Below are positions 26,637-34,982 of a stretch of DNA of 64,000 nt, in pieces. Where the stretch lies: NCBI RefSeq assembly GCF_004345645.1, contig NZ_SLWS01000017.1, forward strand, positions 1 through 64,000, in the 5' to 3' direction. This stretch comes from Actinocrispum wychmicini. Lineage in GTDB: Bacteria; Actinomycetota; Actinomycetes; Mycobacteriales; Pseudonocardiaceae. Under the pieces are notes generated by a model. That model was given only the letters and a program-made list of their open reading frames with translations, was not told the DNA's origin and did not search any database. Position 1 is the stretch's first letter, and each line of letters begins with the position of its first letter. The position numbers and the translations under genes are program-made.

Positions 26637-26704
26637 GTCGTCTCCTCCGCTCGTCCCCCTCAGCCACTACGGCGAACGGGACGAGGTCGAAATCGACAAC
26701 CGGG

Positions 26705-27865
26705 TCAGGTTCGGTGAGCACGGACCAGTGAGCCGCCCACGATCAGCCGTTGGATCTCGCTGGTGCCCTCGTACAGCCGCAGCAGCCGGACGTCGCGATA
26801 GATCCGTTCCACCGGAACCTCCCGCATGTATCCGGTTCCGCCGTGCACCTGCACTGCCAGGTCCGCGACCTTGCCGGCCATCTCCGTGCAGAACAGCTTC
26901 ACGGCCGACGGCGCAATTCGCCGGTCGGTGCCGTCGTCGTACGCTGCCGCAGCCTCACGGACGAACGCGCGGCCCGCAGCGACCCCTGTGTACTGGTCCG
27001 CGATCATCGCCTGCACCAGCTGGAACTCGCCGATCGGCACGCCGCCTTGGGTGTTCGACGCCGCGTACGCGACCGACTCGTCCAGCGCGCGCTGCGCGGT
27101 CCCCACAGCCAACGCCGCGATGTGGATACGGCCACGCGCGAGTGACGTCATGGCCGCGCGATAGCCGATCTCCTCCGAGCCGCCCACCAACGCCGACTCC
27201 GGCACACGTACGTCGTCGAACATCACGTCCGCTGTCCACGCGCCTTCCTGGCCCATTTTCGCGTCCTTCGGGCCGACGCTCACCCCGGGCGTGTCCGCCG
27301 GCACGAGGAACACGGCGATGCCGGTGTCGCGGTCCGACGCCTCACGGGTCCGCGCGAAGACCACGAACAGGCCGGCGATGGGCGCGTTGGTGATGAACCG
27401 CTTCTGGCCGTCGAGGATCCACTCGGTGCCGACGCGTCGGGCCCGGGTGCGCAGTCCGGCGGGATTCGAGCCCGCGCCCGGCTCGGTCAGCGCGAACGAC
27501 GCGACGACCTCGCCCGAGGCGATCCGCTCCAGCCACGTGCGTTTCTGCACGTCCGTGCCGAAGTTGACCAGCACCTGGCCGGCGATGCCGTTGTTGGTGC
27601 CGAACATCGACCGCAGCGCCAGGGTGGTGTAGCCGAACTCCATCGCCAGTTCGACGTCCTGGCGCAGGTTCAGGCCCAGGCCGCCCCAGTCGGCCGGGAT
27701 CGCGTACCCGAACAGGCCCATGCCGGCCGCGGCCGCCCGCAGGTCGTCGGGGATCCGGTCGGTGGCCAGGATCTCGTTCTCCCTGGGCACCACGTCGTCG
27801 CGGACGAACCTGCGCACCTGGGCCAGGATGTCCGCGAAATCCTCGGCGCCGACGTCATCGCTCAT
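26705..27865 (-). CDS. Acyl-CoA dehydrogenase
   Basis: A 386-aa flavoprotein of the acyl-CoA dehydrogenase family, which forms the alpha,beta double bond of acyl-CoA with FAD. Signatures are FALTEPGAGSNPAG and DGQKRFITNA in the middle domain and QVHGGTGYMREVPVERIYRDVRLLRLYEGTSEIQR at the C-terminus. The catalytic Glu is probably within the YEGTSE loop, as in short-chain enzymes. It starts 4 bp after the LacI-type regulator gene on the same strand. Why a sugar regulator is coupled to it is unclear. Confidence 0.9.
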   Translation of the reverse strand: MSDDVGAEDFADILAQVRRFVRDDVVPRENEILATDRIPDDLRAAAAGMGLFGYAIPADWGGLGLNLRQDVELAMEFGYTTLALRSMFGTNNGIAGQVLVNFGTDVQKRTWLERIASGEVVASFALTEPGAGSNPAGLRTRARRVGTEWILDGQKRFITNAPIAGLFVVFARTREASDRDTGIAVFLVPADTPGVSVGPKDAKMGQEGAWTADVMFDDVRVPESALVGGSEEIGYRAAMTSLARGRIHIAALAVGTAQRALDESVAYAASNTQGGVPIGEFQLVQAMIADQYTGVAAGRAFVREAAAAYDDGTDRRIAPSAVKLFCTEMAGKVADLAVQVHGGTGYMREVPVERIYRDVRLLRLYEGTSEIQRLIVGGSLVRAHRT

Positions 27866-27869
27866 GGAT

Positions 27870-28871
27870 CTATCTTGCGCCGACCGTGCTCTCCCGGATC
27901 TTCAGGGTGAACGGGATCTGGATGTCCTTCGGCTCGCCGGCGCCGCCGTTGGCGCGGTCCCGGATCAGGTCGACCGCGGTTTGGGCGAGCGCGGTCTTGT
28001 CGGGCGCGATGGTGGTCAGCGACGGCAGGCTGTACGCGCTGTGCTCGGTGTTGTCGAAGCCGACGATCGCGATGTCACGCGGCACGACGTAGCCGTGCTC
28101 GGCGGCGGCCCGCACGGCGCCGTGGGCGAGCATGTCGTTGAAGCAGAACACGGCGTCCGGCACGTGCCCCTGGGTGAGCAGTTGCGCCATGGCCTCGGCG
28201 CCGTCCTTGTGGTGGTAGCGGTTGGCCGGCGCGATGAGTTCCGGCGACTGGGGGAGCCCGGCCTCGGCGAGGGCCTCGCGGTAACCGGCCATCCGTTGGG
28301 TCGCCGTCCCCCTGGTCGGGTTCTGGCCGATCACGGCGATCCGGCGACGGCCGGTCTCGATCAGGTGCCGCACGGCGGTCCGGGCGGCCAGGACGTTGTC
28401 GATCCCGACGTGGTCGATGGGCACGTCCAGGGCGTGCTCGCCCAGCATGACCAGGGGAATCCCGGGGGCGTGCCGGGTGAAGTCGTCCTTCTCCAGCGCC
28501 TCCGGGCTGATGATGGCGCCGTCGACCATGTGCGGCCCCAGCGACGCCAGCGTGGTGCGCTCGGGGTCGCGCTGACCCTGGGTCTGCTCGATCAGCACGC
28601 TCCAGTCGTGCTCGTGCGCCGCGGTGATCACGCCGCCGGCCAGTTCACCGAAGTACGGGATGCTCAACTCGGGCACCATCAGCGCGATGAACCCGGTCCG
28701 GCCGCGGCGCAGGTTGCGGGCGCCGAGGTTCGGCTGGTAGCCGGTGGCCGCGAGCGCCTCCCGGACCCGCCGCTCGTTCTCCGGTTTGACGAAGCTGTAG
28801 CCGTTGACCACGTTGGACACGGTCTTCACCGAGACCCCCGCGAGCAGGGCGACATCCTTCAGAGTGGCCAC
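27870..28871 (-). CDS. LacI-family transcriptional regulator
   Basis: A 333-aa repressor. The N-terminal helix-turn-helix is TLKDVALLAGVSVKTVSNVVNG, the hinge region follows (RRVREALAATGYQPNLGARNLRRG), then a periplasmic-binding-like sugar domain. GTG 28871 is chosen because LacI proteins start just before this helix; the Shine-Dalgarno is weak. It is divergent from a ribose-type sugar ABC transporter and most likely represses it, possibly through the palindrome at 28932-28941. The likely inducer is the sugar bound by that transporter. Confidence 0.9.
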   Translation of the reverse strand: MATLKDVALLAGVSVKTVSNVVNGYSFVKPENERRVREALAATGYQPNLGARNLRRGRTGFIALMVPELSIPYFGELAGGVITAAHEHDWSVLIEQTQGQRDPERTTLASLGPHMVDGAIISPEALEKDDFTRHAPGIPLVMLGEHALDVPIDHVGIDNVLAARTAVRHLIETGRRRIAVIGQNPTRGTATQRMAGYREALAEAGLPQSPELIAPANRYHHKDGAEAMAQLLTQGHVPDAVFCFNDMLAHGAVRAAAEHGYVVPRDIAIVGFDNTEHSAYSLPSLTTIAPDKTALAQTAVDLIRDRANGGAGEPKDIQIPFTLKIRESTVGAR

Positions 28872-28931
28872 TGAAGACCCAACCTTCCTGGCGGCGACAG
28901 CAGGGGAGAACCTATCAAGTGGAGCATATTT

Positions 28932-28941
28932 ACAACGTTGT
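28932..28941. promoter_or_regulatory. Candidate LacI operator palindrome
   Basis: A perfect 10-bp palindrome with a central CG, ACAACGTTGT, lies between the divergent LacI regulator and the sugar-binding protein gene. A half-site-like repeat (AACG) follows downstream. LacI-family operators typically have a central CG, so this is the best candidate site in the ~130-bp intergenic region. Confidence 0.5.
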
Positions 28942-29003
28942 GCCAACGATGTAACGTCCGAAACCTGTCAGGTACCAGGACCGAGCTCAACGAGGAGCCA
29001 GCC

Positions 29004-30092
29004 GTGCCGCCCAACGGTTTTCCGCGTCAGTTACGTCCAGTCCGGCTCGTCGGCGCCGCGTTGTGCGCGTTGCTCCTCACCGCCGCGTGCACCAAGGCCG
29101 AGAACAGCTCCACCCCGCCACCGTCCGGCAGCGGGGGCGCGCAGGCCCCGCAGACGTCCGCCGCCGGCGGCCCGACCTGCACGCTGCAGCAGTACGGCGG
29201 CAGCCAGATCGACCTGAAGAACGCGGTCGTCGGCTTCTCCCAGTCGGAGAAGGAGGCGAACCCGTTCCGGATCGCCGAAACCCAGTCGATCAAGGACGAG
29301 GCCGCCAAGGTCGGCGTCAAGCAGCTGCTGACCACCAACGCGGACTCGCAGCTGGCCAAGCAGATCTCCGACATCCAGGACATGATCACCAAGGGCGCGC
29401 AGGTGCTGGTCGTCGCGCCGCTCAACTCCGACGGGCTGGAGCCGGCGCTGTCCGCGGCGCGCGCCAAGAACATCCCGGTGCTCACCATCGACCGCAAGGT
29501 CAACTCGACCGCCTGCAAGGACTACGTCGCGTTCCTCGGCTCGAACTTCGTCGACCAGGGCAAGCGGGCCGCCCAGCAGATGGCGAAGGCCTTGGGCAAC
29601 AAGGGAAAGGTCGCGATCCTGCTCGGGTCGTCCGGCAACAACGTGACCACCGACCGGACCAGCGGCTTCGTCGACGAGCTCAAGGCGAGCGCGCCGGACA
29701 TCCAGGTGGTCGCCCAGCAGACCGGTGAGTTCGCCCGGGACAAGGGCCAGCAGGTGATGGAGCAGATCATCCAGGCCCAGCCGGACATCAACGGGGTCTA
29801 CGCGGAGAACGACGAGATGGGCCTCGGCGCACTGGTGGCGTTGAGCGGCGCGGGCAGGAAACCGGGCACGGACGTCCAGGTGGTGTCCATCGACGGCACG
29901 CACAACGCCGTGCAGAAGGTCACCGAGGGGCAGATGTACGCGGTCGTGGAGTCCAACCCGCGGTTCGGTCCGCTGGCGTTCCAGACCCTGCAGACGTTCC
30001 TTAGTGGACAAGCTGTACAGCAAAATGTCGTGATTAGCGACAAGTTGTACGGCAAGGATAACGCTTCGGTCGAACTGGCCAACTCGTACTGA
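29004..30092 (+). CDS. Sugar ABC transporter substrate-binding lipoprotein (RbsB-like)
   Basis: A 362-aa lipoprotein. The signal peptide ends in the lipobox LLLTAAC near residue 30, followed by a Ser/Pro/Gly linker and a type I periplasmic-binding fold (VVGFSQSEKEANPFR, VLVVAPLNSDGLEPAL, NGVYAENDEMGLGAL). It should bind a monosaccharide outside the cell. GTG 29004 follows GAGGAGCC. Its stop overlaps the ABC ATPase start by one base (TGATG at 30090-30094). The specific sugar cannot be read from sequence. Confidence 0.9.
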   Translation: MPPNGFPRQLRPVRLVGAALCALLLTAACTKAENSSTPPPSGSGGAQAPQTSAAGGPTCTLQQYGGSQIDLKNAVVGFSQSEKEANPFRIAETQSIKDEAAKVGVKQLLTTNADSQLAKQISDIQDMITKGAQVLVVAPLNSDGLEPALSAARAKNIPVLTIDRKVNSTACKDYVAFLGSNFVDQGKRAAQQMAKALGNKGKVAILLGSSGNNVTTDRTSGFVDELKASAPDIQVVAQQTGEFARDKGQQVMEQIIQAQPDINGVYAENDEMGLGALVALSGAGRKPGTDVQVVSIDGTHNAVQKVTEGQMYAVVESNPRFGPLAFQTLQTFLSGQAVQQNVVISDKLYGKDNASVELANSY

Positions 30093-31612
30093 TGGCCGGC
30101 CTCGAGGCGCGCGGGGTCGGCAAGCGGTTTCCCGGCGTGGTCGCCCTGTCCGATGTGGACATCACGCTCCGGCCGGGCGAGGTGCACGCCCTGGTGGGCG
30201 AGAACGGGGCCGGCAAGTCCACCCTGATCAAAGTGCTGACCGGGGTGTACTCGCCGGACTCGGGGGAGCTGTTCCACCAGGGCGCGCCGGCCCGGTTCGG
30301 CCGGCCGTCGGACGCGCAGGCCGCCGGGATCAGCACGGTCTACCAAGAGGTCAACCTGGTGCCGTTGATGTCGGTCGCCAGCAACCTGTTCCTCGGCCGT
30401 GAGCCACGGACCCGGTTCGGGTCGATGGACGTGCGCGCGATGAACTCGGCGGCGACGGAACTGCTGCGGTCGTACGGCGTGCACGTGGACGTGACTCGGC
30501 CGCTGCGGACCGTGGGCGCGGGCGTGCGGCAGATGGTCGCCGTGGCGCGCGCGGCGGCCACCAACGCGCGCGTGATGATCCTGGACGAGCCCACCTCGTC
30601 ACTGGAGCCGCGTGAGGTGGACACGCTCTTCGAGGTGATCTCCCGGCTGCGCGCGGACGGGGTCGCCGTGCTGTACGTCAGCCACCGGCTGGACGAGCTG
30701 TACCGGATCTGTGACGTGGTCACGGTTCTGCGCGATGGCCGCCTCGTCCACAATGGACTAATGGCGGCGCTGTCCCGGCTCGAACTGGTCGCCATGATGC
30801 TGGGCCGCAACCTGGACCAGGTCCGCCGCGAAGGCACCACCAAGTTCGACACCCACACCGGCTCGGTGGACGCCCCGCCGGTGTTGGCCGCGGCGGGACT
30901 GGGGCTGAAACACCAGCTGCACGACGTGGACGTGACGGTCCGGCCGGGCGAGATCGTCGGCCTGGGCGGTCTGCTCGGCGCAGGTCGCAGCGAGACCGTG
31001 CGGGCGATCGCGGGCGCGTTGCCACCGGACACCGGCTCGGTTTCCGTCGGGGGGAGACCGATCCGGACGGGTTCGGTGGCCGCCGCGATCCGCGCCGGCA
31101 TCGTCCTGCTGCCGGAGGACCGTAAAGCCGACGGCATCCTGCCCGACCTGTCCGTGCGGGAGAACATCGTCCTGGCGGCGTTGCCCAAGCTGTCCGCGGC
31201 CGGCCTGGTGTCCCGTCGCCGCCAGGACGCCATTGTGGACACTTTCATGCGCCGGCTGAGGATCAAGGCGGCCAGTCCGGACCAACGCGTCGGCGAGCTG
31301 TCCGGCGGCAACCAGCAGAAGGTGCTGCTCGCCCGACTGCTGTGCCGGGAACCGAAAGTGCTGCTGCTGGACGAGCCGACGCGGGGTATCGACGTGGGCG
31401 CCAAGGCGGAGGTGCAGGCACTGATCGGCGAACTGGCCGCGGCGGGCCTGGGCGTGGTGCTGATCTCCTCGGAGTTCGAGGAAGTGGTCGAAGGCTCGGA
31501 CACCATCGTGGTCCTGCGCGACGGCCGTGTCGTCACGGAACTGCGTGGCAAGGACGTGACGGAGTCGGCCCTGATCGCCGCCCTCGCCGACACAGGAGCC
31601 GCGGATGACTGA
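30092..31612 (+). CDS. Sugar ABC transporter ATPase (RbsA-like, two ABC domains)
   Basis: A 506-aa duplicated ATPase. Domain 1 has Walker A GENGAGKST (residue ~40) and Walker B VMILDEPTSSL. Domain 2 has the degenerate GLLGAGRSE in place of Walker A, the signature LSGGNQQKV and Walker B VLLLDEPTRGID. That asymmetry is normal for RbsA/MglA-type proteins. It powers sugar import with the upstream binding protein and a permease. The next gene, the permease, starts at ATG 31605 within this one but is cut after 25 codons by the prophage. Confidence 0.95.
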   Translation: MAGLEARGVGKRFPGVVALSDVDITLRPGEVHALVGENGAGKSTLIKVLTGVYSPDSGELFHQGAPARFGRPSDAQAAGISTVYQEVNLVPLMSVASNLFLGREPRTRFGSMDVRAMNSAATELLRSYGVHVDVTRPLRTVGAGVRQMVAVARAAATNARVMILDEPTSSLEPREVDTLFEVISRLRADGVAVLYVSHRLDELYRICDVVTVLRDGRLVHNGLMAALSRLELVAMMLGRNLDQVRREGTTKFDTHTGSVDAPPVLAAAGLGLKHQLHDVDVTVRPGEIVGLGGLLGAGRSETVRAIAGALPPDTGSVSVGGRPIRTGSVAAAIRAGIVLLPEDRKADGILPDLSVRENIVLAALPKLSAAGLVSRRRQDAIVDTFMRRLRIKAASPDQRVGELSGGNQQKVLLARLLCREPKVLLLDEPTRGIDVGAKAEVQALIGELAAAGLGVVLISSEFEEVVEGSDTIVVLRDGRVVTELRGKDVTESALIAALADTGAADD

Positions 31613-31682
31613 CCAGAGAGTGGACGCTGTGATGGAGTCTCACCGTACGGGAACGCGCGACTTTCATCGGCCACCCTTCTGA
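31605..31682 (+). pseudogene. Truncated N-terminus of the sugar ABC permease gene
   Basis: An ATG at 31605 overlaps the ATPase stop by 8 nt, with GGAG upstream. The frame reads MTDQRVDAVMES through GTRDFHRPPF and stops at 31680-31682. A ribose-type permease of ~330 aa is expected here; its short polar N-terminus fits, but all membrane segments are missing. The integrase gene begins 80 bp later. I infer that prophage integration split the gene, so the rest should lie past the other prophage end, outside the window. Confidence 0.65.
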
Positions 31683-31762
31683 CCTTTGATTATGGGGTAA
31701 TTCGGTTCCTGTGGGATCACCACGGGAGTACGGTCCCCGATAGTCGATCATCAGGAGTGAGC
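31650..31762. other. Probable attachment-site (attL) and integrase promoter region
   Basis: The stretch between the broken permease frame and the integrase start. It is AT-richer than its surroundings around 31680-31705. AGGAG at 31753-31757 is the integrase ribosome binding site. There is no tRNA gene; the target is a protein-coding gene. The core repeat cannot be identified from one side. Confidence 0.45.
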
Positions 31763-33058
31763 ATGGCCACGATCGAGACCCGCACCCGCCGGGATGGCAC
31801 GAAGTCCTACCGGTTGAAGTGGCTGTTTGGCGGGAAGCGGGCCGGTGCGCCGCAGTCGGTCACCTACACGGACTCGGCGGACGCCAGGCGGATGAAGGGC
31901 GCGGTGGAGGCGCTGGGTCACCTGGTGTACGACGAGGACCCTCGGGTGGTCACGTTCGAGCTGGTAACCGGCCAGCGGCCGGTGGCATTTGTGGGGCCGA
32001 CGTTCGGGTCGGTCGGTGAGGACTACATCGCGTCGCGGACCCGGGCCAGCCTGAAGACCAAGGGGATCTACCGCCAGACGCTGTACTCGGAGGTCGCGGG
32101 GTTGGCGGACCTGGTCCGGCGACCGATCGAGGCGATTGATGAGGACGAGATCCGGCGGGTGTTGAACGCGATCACTGACCGGGGCCGGTCGGCACAGCGG
32201 GCCTATGAGTTGGCGCGGTCGGTGTTCCGGTACGCGGTGAACAAGAAGGGGCCGTGGTCGTTGTCGGGTAACCCGACGCTGTTGGTGGACCCGCCGAAGC
32301 GGCGCGGTCGTACCGCGAACTTCCTGACCACCGATGAGGCGGACCTGTTGTTGACCGCGTGCCAGGCGGACCCGGTGTCTACGGAGGTGGGTGCGGCGCT
32401 GGCGGACTTGGTGGACGTGATCCTGGGGACGGGGTTGCGGATCTCCGAGGCGCTCGGGCTGATTGTCGCGGACGTGCATGTGGAGGACCTCGCGGCCGGG
32501 TGGGTGGATGTCGAGTGGCAACTGTCGAGGCCCTCGAAGGCGGACCCGAGTGTGGTGCTGGGCCGGGTGGCGCTCAAGAGCAATGCGTCCCAGCGGCGGG
32601 TGGTGGTGGACTTCGACACGGCGCGGGTCCTGCGGCGGCTGGTTGAGGGCAAGCGCCCGGATGAGCCGGTGTTCACCGACCCGCTGGACGGGGGGTGGTG
32701 GCCTCAGCATCGGGTAAACACGGCGTGGGCGCGGGCTCGCACGCTGGCCCAGTCGGGCGGGTTGACCAAGAGTCCCCGGGTACACGATCTCCGGCACACG
32801 CACGCGGCGTGGTTGCTCACCGATGGGGTGCCGTTGTTGGCGGTGTCGCGCCGGTTGGGGCATGAGTCGATCGGGATCACGGCCAACACCTACGGGCATT
32901 TGATGCCGGAGGCGGACTGCGAGATCCGCAACGTGATCGCGTTGCGCCGCAAGTCCATGGGGGCGACAGAGGTCAAGCGGGGGGTGCGGCGTTCGGCAGG
33001 GCGTAAGTCGGCGGGGCGTGCGCCGCGCAAGGTCGCGGGTACTCGCCGGGTGGCGTAA
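31763..33058 (+). CDS. int: Phage tyrosine integrase
   Basis: A 431-aa tyrosine recombinase with an N-terminal AP2-like/core-binding part (ATIETRTRRDGTKSYRLKWLF, then a SAM-like helical domain). In the C-terminal catalytic domain the active-site residues are visible: Arg in GTGLRISEAL (~225), His and Arg in HDLRHTHAAWLL (~343), His in LGHESIG (~367) and the nucleophilic Tyr in NTYGHLMPE (~376). ATG 31763 has AGGAG five bases upstream; GTG 31757 is an in-frame alternative. It is the only clear plus-strand phage core gene and ends in a strong terminator. Confidence 0.95.
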   Translation: MATIETRTRRDGTKSYRLKWLFGGKRAGAPQSVTYTDSADARRMKGAVEALGHLVYDEDPRVVTFELVTGQRPVAFVGPTFGSVGEDYIASRTRASLKTKGIYRQTLYSEVAGLADLVRRPIEAIDEDEIRRVLNAITDRGRSAQRAYELARSVFRYAVNKKGPWSLSGNPTLLVDPPKRRGRTANFLTTDEADLLLTACQADPVSTEVGAALADLVDVILGTGLRISEALGLIVADVHVEDLAAGWVDVEWQLSRPSKADPSVVLGRVALKSNASQRRVVVDFDTARVLRRLVEGKRPDEPVFTDPLDGGWWPQHRVNTAWARARTLAQSGGLTKSPRVHDLRHTHAAWLLTDGVPLLAVSRRLGHESIGITANTYGHLMPEADCEIRNVIALRRKSMGATEVKRGVRRSAGRKSAGRAPRKVAGTRRVA

Positions 33059-33071
33059 CCCACGGTCGGTG

Positions 33072-33108
33072 ACGGGGTCCCCGGGGCGGTAGTCCCCGGG
33101 GACCCCGT
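33072..33108 (+). terminator. Strong intrinsic terminator after the integrase gene
   Basis: A perfect 15-bp stem (ACGGGGTCCCCGGGG and its complement) with a 7-nt loop, followed by TGTTTGTGTG. It lies 14 bp after the integrase stop, between converging int and xis, and could act in both directions. Confidence 0.85.
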
Positions 33109-33147
33109 TGTTTGTGTGCGTGCGTCCCTGGCAGGACTCGCCGAGGG

Positions 33148-33363
33148 TCAGTGTCGGGGACGCCTCGGCGAGCGCGGCAGGGGCGCGATGCGCGCGGAAG
33201 CCAGGATCTCGGTGAGGTCGTCTGTGGTGAAGCGGACCAGGTGGCCGATGCGCCGATGCGGCACCTTGCCGGCGTTGACCAGGCGGCGCAGGGACCGGAC
33301 GGACATGGTGAGCTGGTCGGCGGCCTGCTGGTAGGTGAGTAACTCGGGGACGTCGGCGGTCAT
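33148..33363 (-). CDS. xis: Excisionase / MerR-like helix-turn-helix protein
   Basis: A 71-aa DNA-binding protein of the excisionase-like HTH_17 family: LLTYQQAADQLTMSVRSLRRL followed by GKVPHRRIGHLVRFTTDDL. Small proteins of this type next to integrases direct excision. Start ATG 33363. It converges on the integrase gene across the terminator and is the last minus-strand gene of the prophage. Confidence 0.8.
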   Translation of the reverse strand: MTADVPELLTYQQAADQLTMSVRSLRRLVNAGKVPHRRIGHLVRFTTDDLTEILASARIAPLPRSPRRPRH

Positions 33364-33377
33364 GGCGGACTCCGATG

Positions 33378-33406
33378 TCCGGCCTGCCTGGTGTCGGCAG
33401 GTCGGA
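33378..33406. terminator. Hairpin between the lysis genes and xis
   Basis: CCTGCC/GGCAGG at 33383-33388 and 33396-33401, extended by TCCG/CGGA outside, forms a stem just upstream of the excisionase start. It may end the late (tail-lysis) transcript or control xis. There is no T-tract. Confidence 0.4.
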
Positions 33407-33485
33407 GGTCGCCCGGGTGGATCGTTGGCATGGGTCTCCGATGAGGGGGTGGGGCCACTGGCGCACAGCGTGTTGACGGGCGGTC

Positions 33486-33854
33486 TCATGCCGGGTCGCT
33501 GCGGCGGTTTTCCAGCCACCGTTGTGTCCCGGCGAGGATGGTCACGGCGGCGGTCTTGGCTATGCTGGCCAGCAGCAGCGACCAGTTGATGTGTTCGGCT
33601 TGGATCGCGGGCAGTAGGACGAGGATGACGGCGAGTAGTGCGTCGAACGCGAGGTTCTGGGCGAGGGTCCGCAGGGCGCGGTTGCGGGTGTCGGTGGTGG
33701 GCATGCTGTCTTTGTCCTTTCTGGATGGGAGGGTGTCGAGGTAGGTGTAGAGCCGCACGAAGCCGCGGCCTGCGGCGCTGGAGAACCAGCCGGTGAACAC
33801 CATGGCGTAGAACCACAGCGCCGCGTTGGCGGTGGCCGGGTCGATCGGGTCCAT
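33486..33854 (-). CDS. Holin-like small membrane protein
   Basis: A 122-aa protein directly after the endolysin gene in transcription order. The hydrophobic segments are ALWFYAMVFTGWFSSAA and LAFDALLAVILVLLPAI, with a weaker one at WSLLLASIAKTAAVTILAG; the tail is basic (RWLENRRSD). Position and topology suggest a holin. An internal ATG (Met51, preceded by AAAGGAC) could start a second, 72-aa product, a dual-start arrangement some holin genes use. The call is positional; no family match is claimed. Confidence 0.6.
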   Translation of the reverse strand: MDPIDPATANAALWFYAMVFTGWFSSAAGRGFVRLYTYLDTLPSRKDKDSMPTTDTRNRALRTLAQNLAFDALLAVILVLLPAIQAEHINWSLLLASIAKTAAVTILAGTQRWLENRRSDPA

Positions 33855-33886
33855 GGGTTGTCTGTCCTGTTGCCAGGTAACGATGT

Positions 33887-34861
33887 TCAGGGCAGGCGCA
33901 GGACTTGCCCGGGGAAGATCAGGTTCGGGTTGGCAATCCCGTTGATCTCTTGGAGGGTGCGCCAGGTGGTGCCGAATCGGGCAGCGATGCCGGACAGGGT
34001 GTCGCCGCGCACGACGGTGTAGGTGCGTGGCTCGTCCGGTGGTGGCGGTGCGGGGTCGCCGTGTAGCCGGAGGACCTGGCCGGGAAAGATCAGGTTGGCG
34101 TTGGGGATGCCGTTGATGCGTTGGAGTTCCTGCCAGGTGGTGCCGAACCGGGCGGCGATCCCGGAGAGTGTGTCGCCGGACTGGACGGTGTAGGTGTCGT
34201 CCGGGGCCGGCGCGGGCGGCGGTGGAGGTGGCGCGGGTGCGTCGCCGCCCAGGGTGAGAGTGTCGAGGCCGAAGCCGGCCATGGTGGCGTCTCGGTCGAC
34301 GTTGCCGGGGATGCCGGGGACGGTGCCTTTGTTGGTGTGCTGGTGCAGGGCGAGGCGTGGGTGGTTCCAGCCGGGGTTGCCGGGGTCGCCGTTGTAGCGG
34401 GCGATCCACAGGAACACGTCGTCATCGGCCCACTCGTCGGGGTTCAGTACGTGGGTCCACCAGTCCAGGTTGGCGTACACGAGGATCTTGGACTGTCCAC
34501 TTGCGATGCGATAGCGGGCGATGAACTCGCGCACGAACGGGTTGGCGTTGCCGCGCAGGTCCGCGGCTTCCATGTCGAGCATCGGCGCGAGCGACCCCGC
34601 GTCCAATAGGCCGTGAGCACGAAGGTTGTCGGTGAACCGGTCGGCCTGCGCGTCGACGTCACCCAGGCCGGTGGCGTAGTGGTAGCCGCCGGGTCTGATG
34701 CCGACCGAGCGAGCCCCCGCGACGTGGTTCCCGGCGGCCCAGTCGACGAAGTCTGTGGACTGGGTGAGCTTGATGGACGCATAGGTGATGTTGTTGCCGC
34801 GTACCGCGTTCCAGTCGTCCACGGTGTTGTGGTGCGACAGGTCAATGCCATAGTCGGTCAC
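33887..34861 (-). CDS. Endolysin: GH25 muramidase with two LysM domains
   Basis: A 324-aa lysin. Residues ~1-205 are a GH25 (Lyz-like) domain: YGIDLSHHN at the start, APMLDMEAADL containing the acidic active-site pair, and ILVYANLDWW. After a Pro-rich linker come two near-identical LysM repeats, each SGDTLSGIAARFGTTW-like and ending IFPGQVLRL, for peptidoglycan binding. It should cut the glycan backbone of the host wall at lysis. GTG 34861 follows AAAGGGATC. The holin-like gene follows it in the lysis cassette. Confidence 0.9.
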   Translation of the reverse strand: MTDYGIDLSHHNTVDDWNAVRGNNITYASIKLTQSTDFVDWAAGNHVAGARSVGIRPGGYHYATGLGDVDAQADRFTDNLRAHGLLDAGSLAPMLDMEAADLRGNANPFVREFIARYRIASGQSKILVYANLDWWTHVLNPDEWADDDVFLWIARYNGDPGNPGWNHPRLALHQHTNKGTVPGIPGNVDRDATMAGFGLDTLTLGGDAPAPPPPPPAPAPDDTYTVQSGDTLSGIAARFGTTWQELQRINGIPNANLIFPGQVLRLHGDPAPPPPDEPRTYTVVRGDTLSGIAARFGTTWRTLQEINGIANPNLIFPGQVLRLP

Positions 34862-34982
34862 GAGGATTGATCCCTTTCTTTCGGTGGGCGCGCCAGCGAC
34901 CCGCACCGGGAGGAGATCCCGGTGCGGGTGCGTGCGGGCGTGAGTGGCGGCGGTAGAGCCGTTCAGGCTCTGACTGGTCCGG

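Noticed and set aside
31600..31760. tRNA gene as the integration target
   Set aside because: No tRNA-like fold or CCA-end pattern is visible; the junction falls in the permease gene.
31751..33466. 571-aa minus-strand frame over the integrase gene
   Set aside because: Complement of an integrase with all catalytic residues; content is Arg/Pro/His-rich without motifs.
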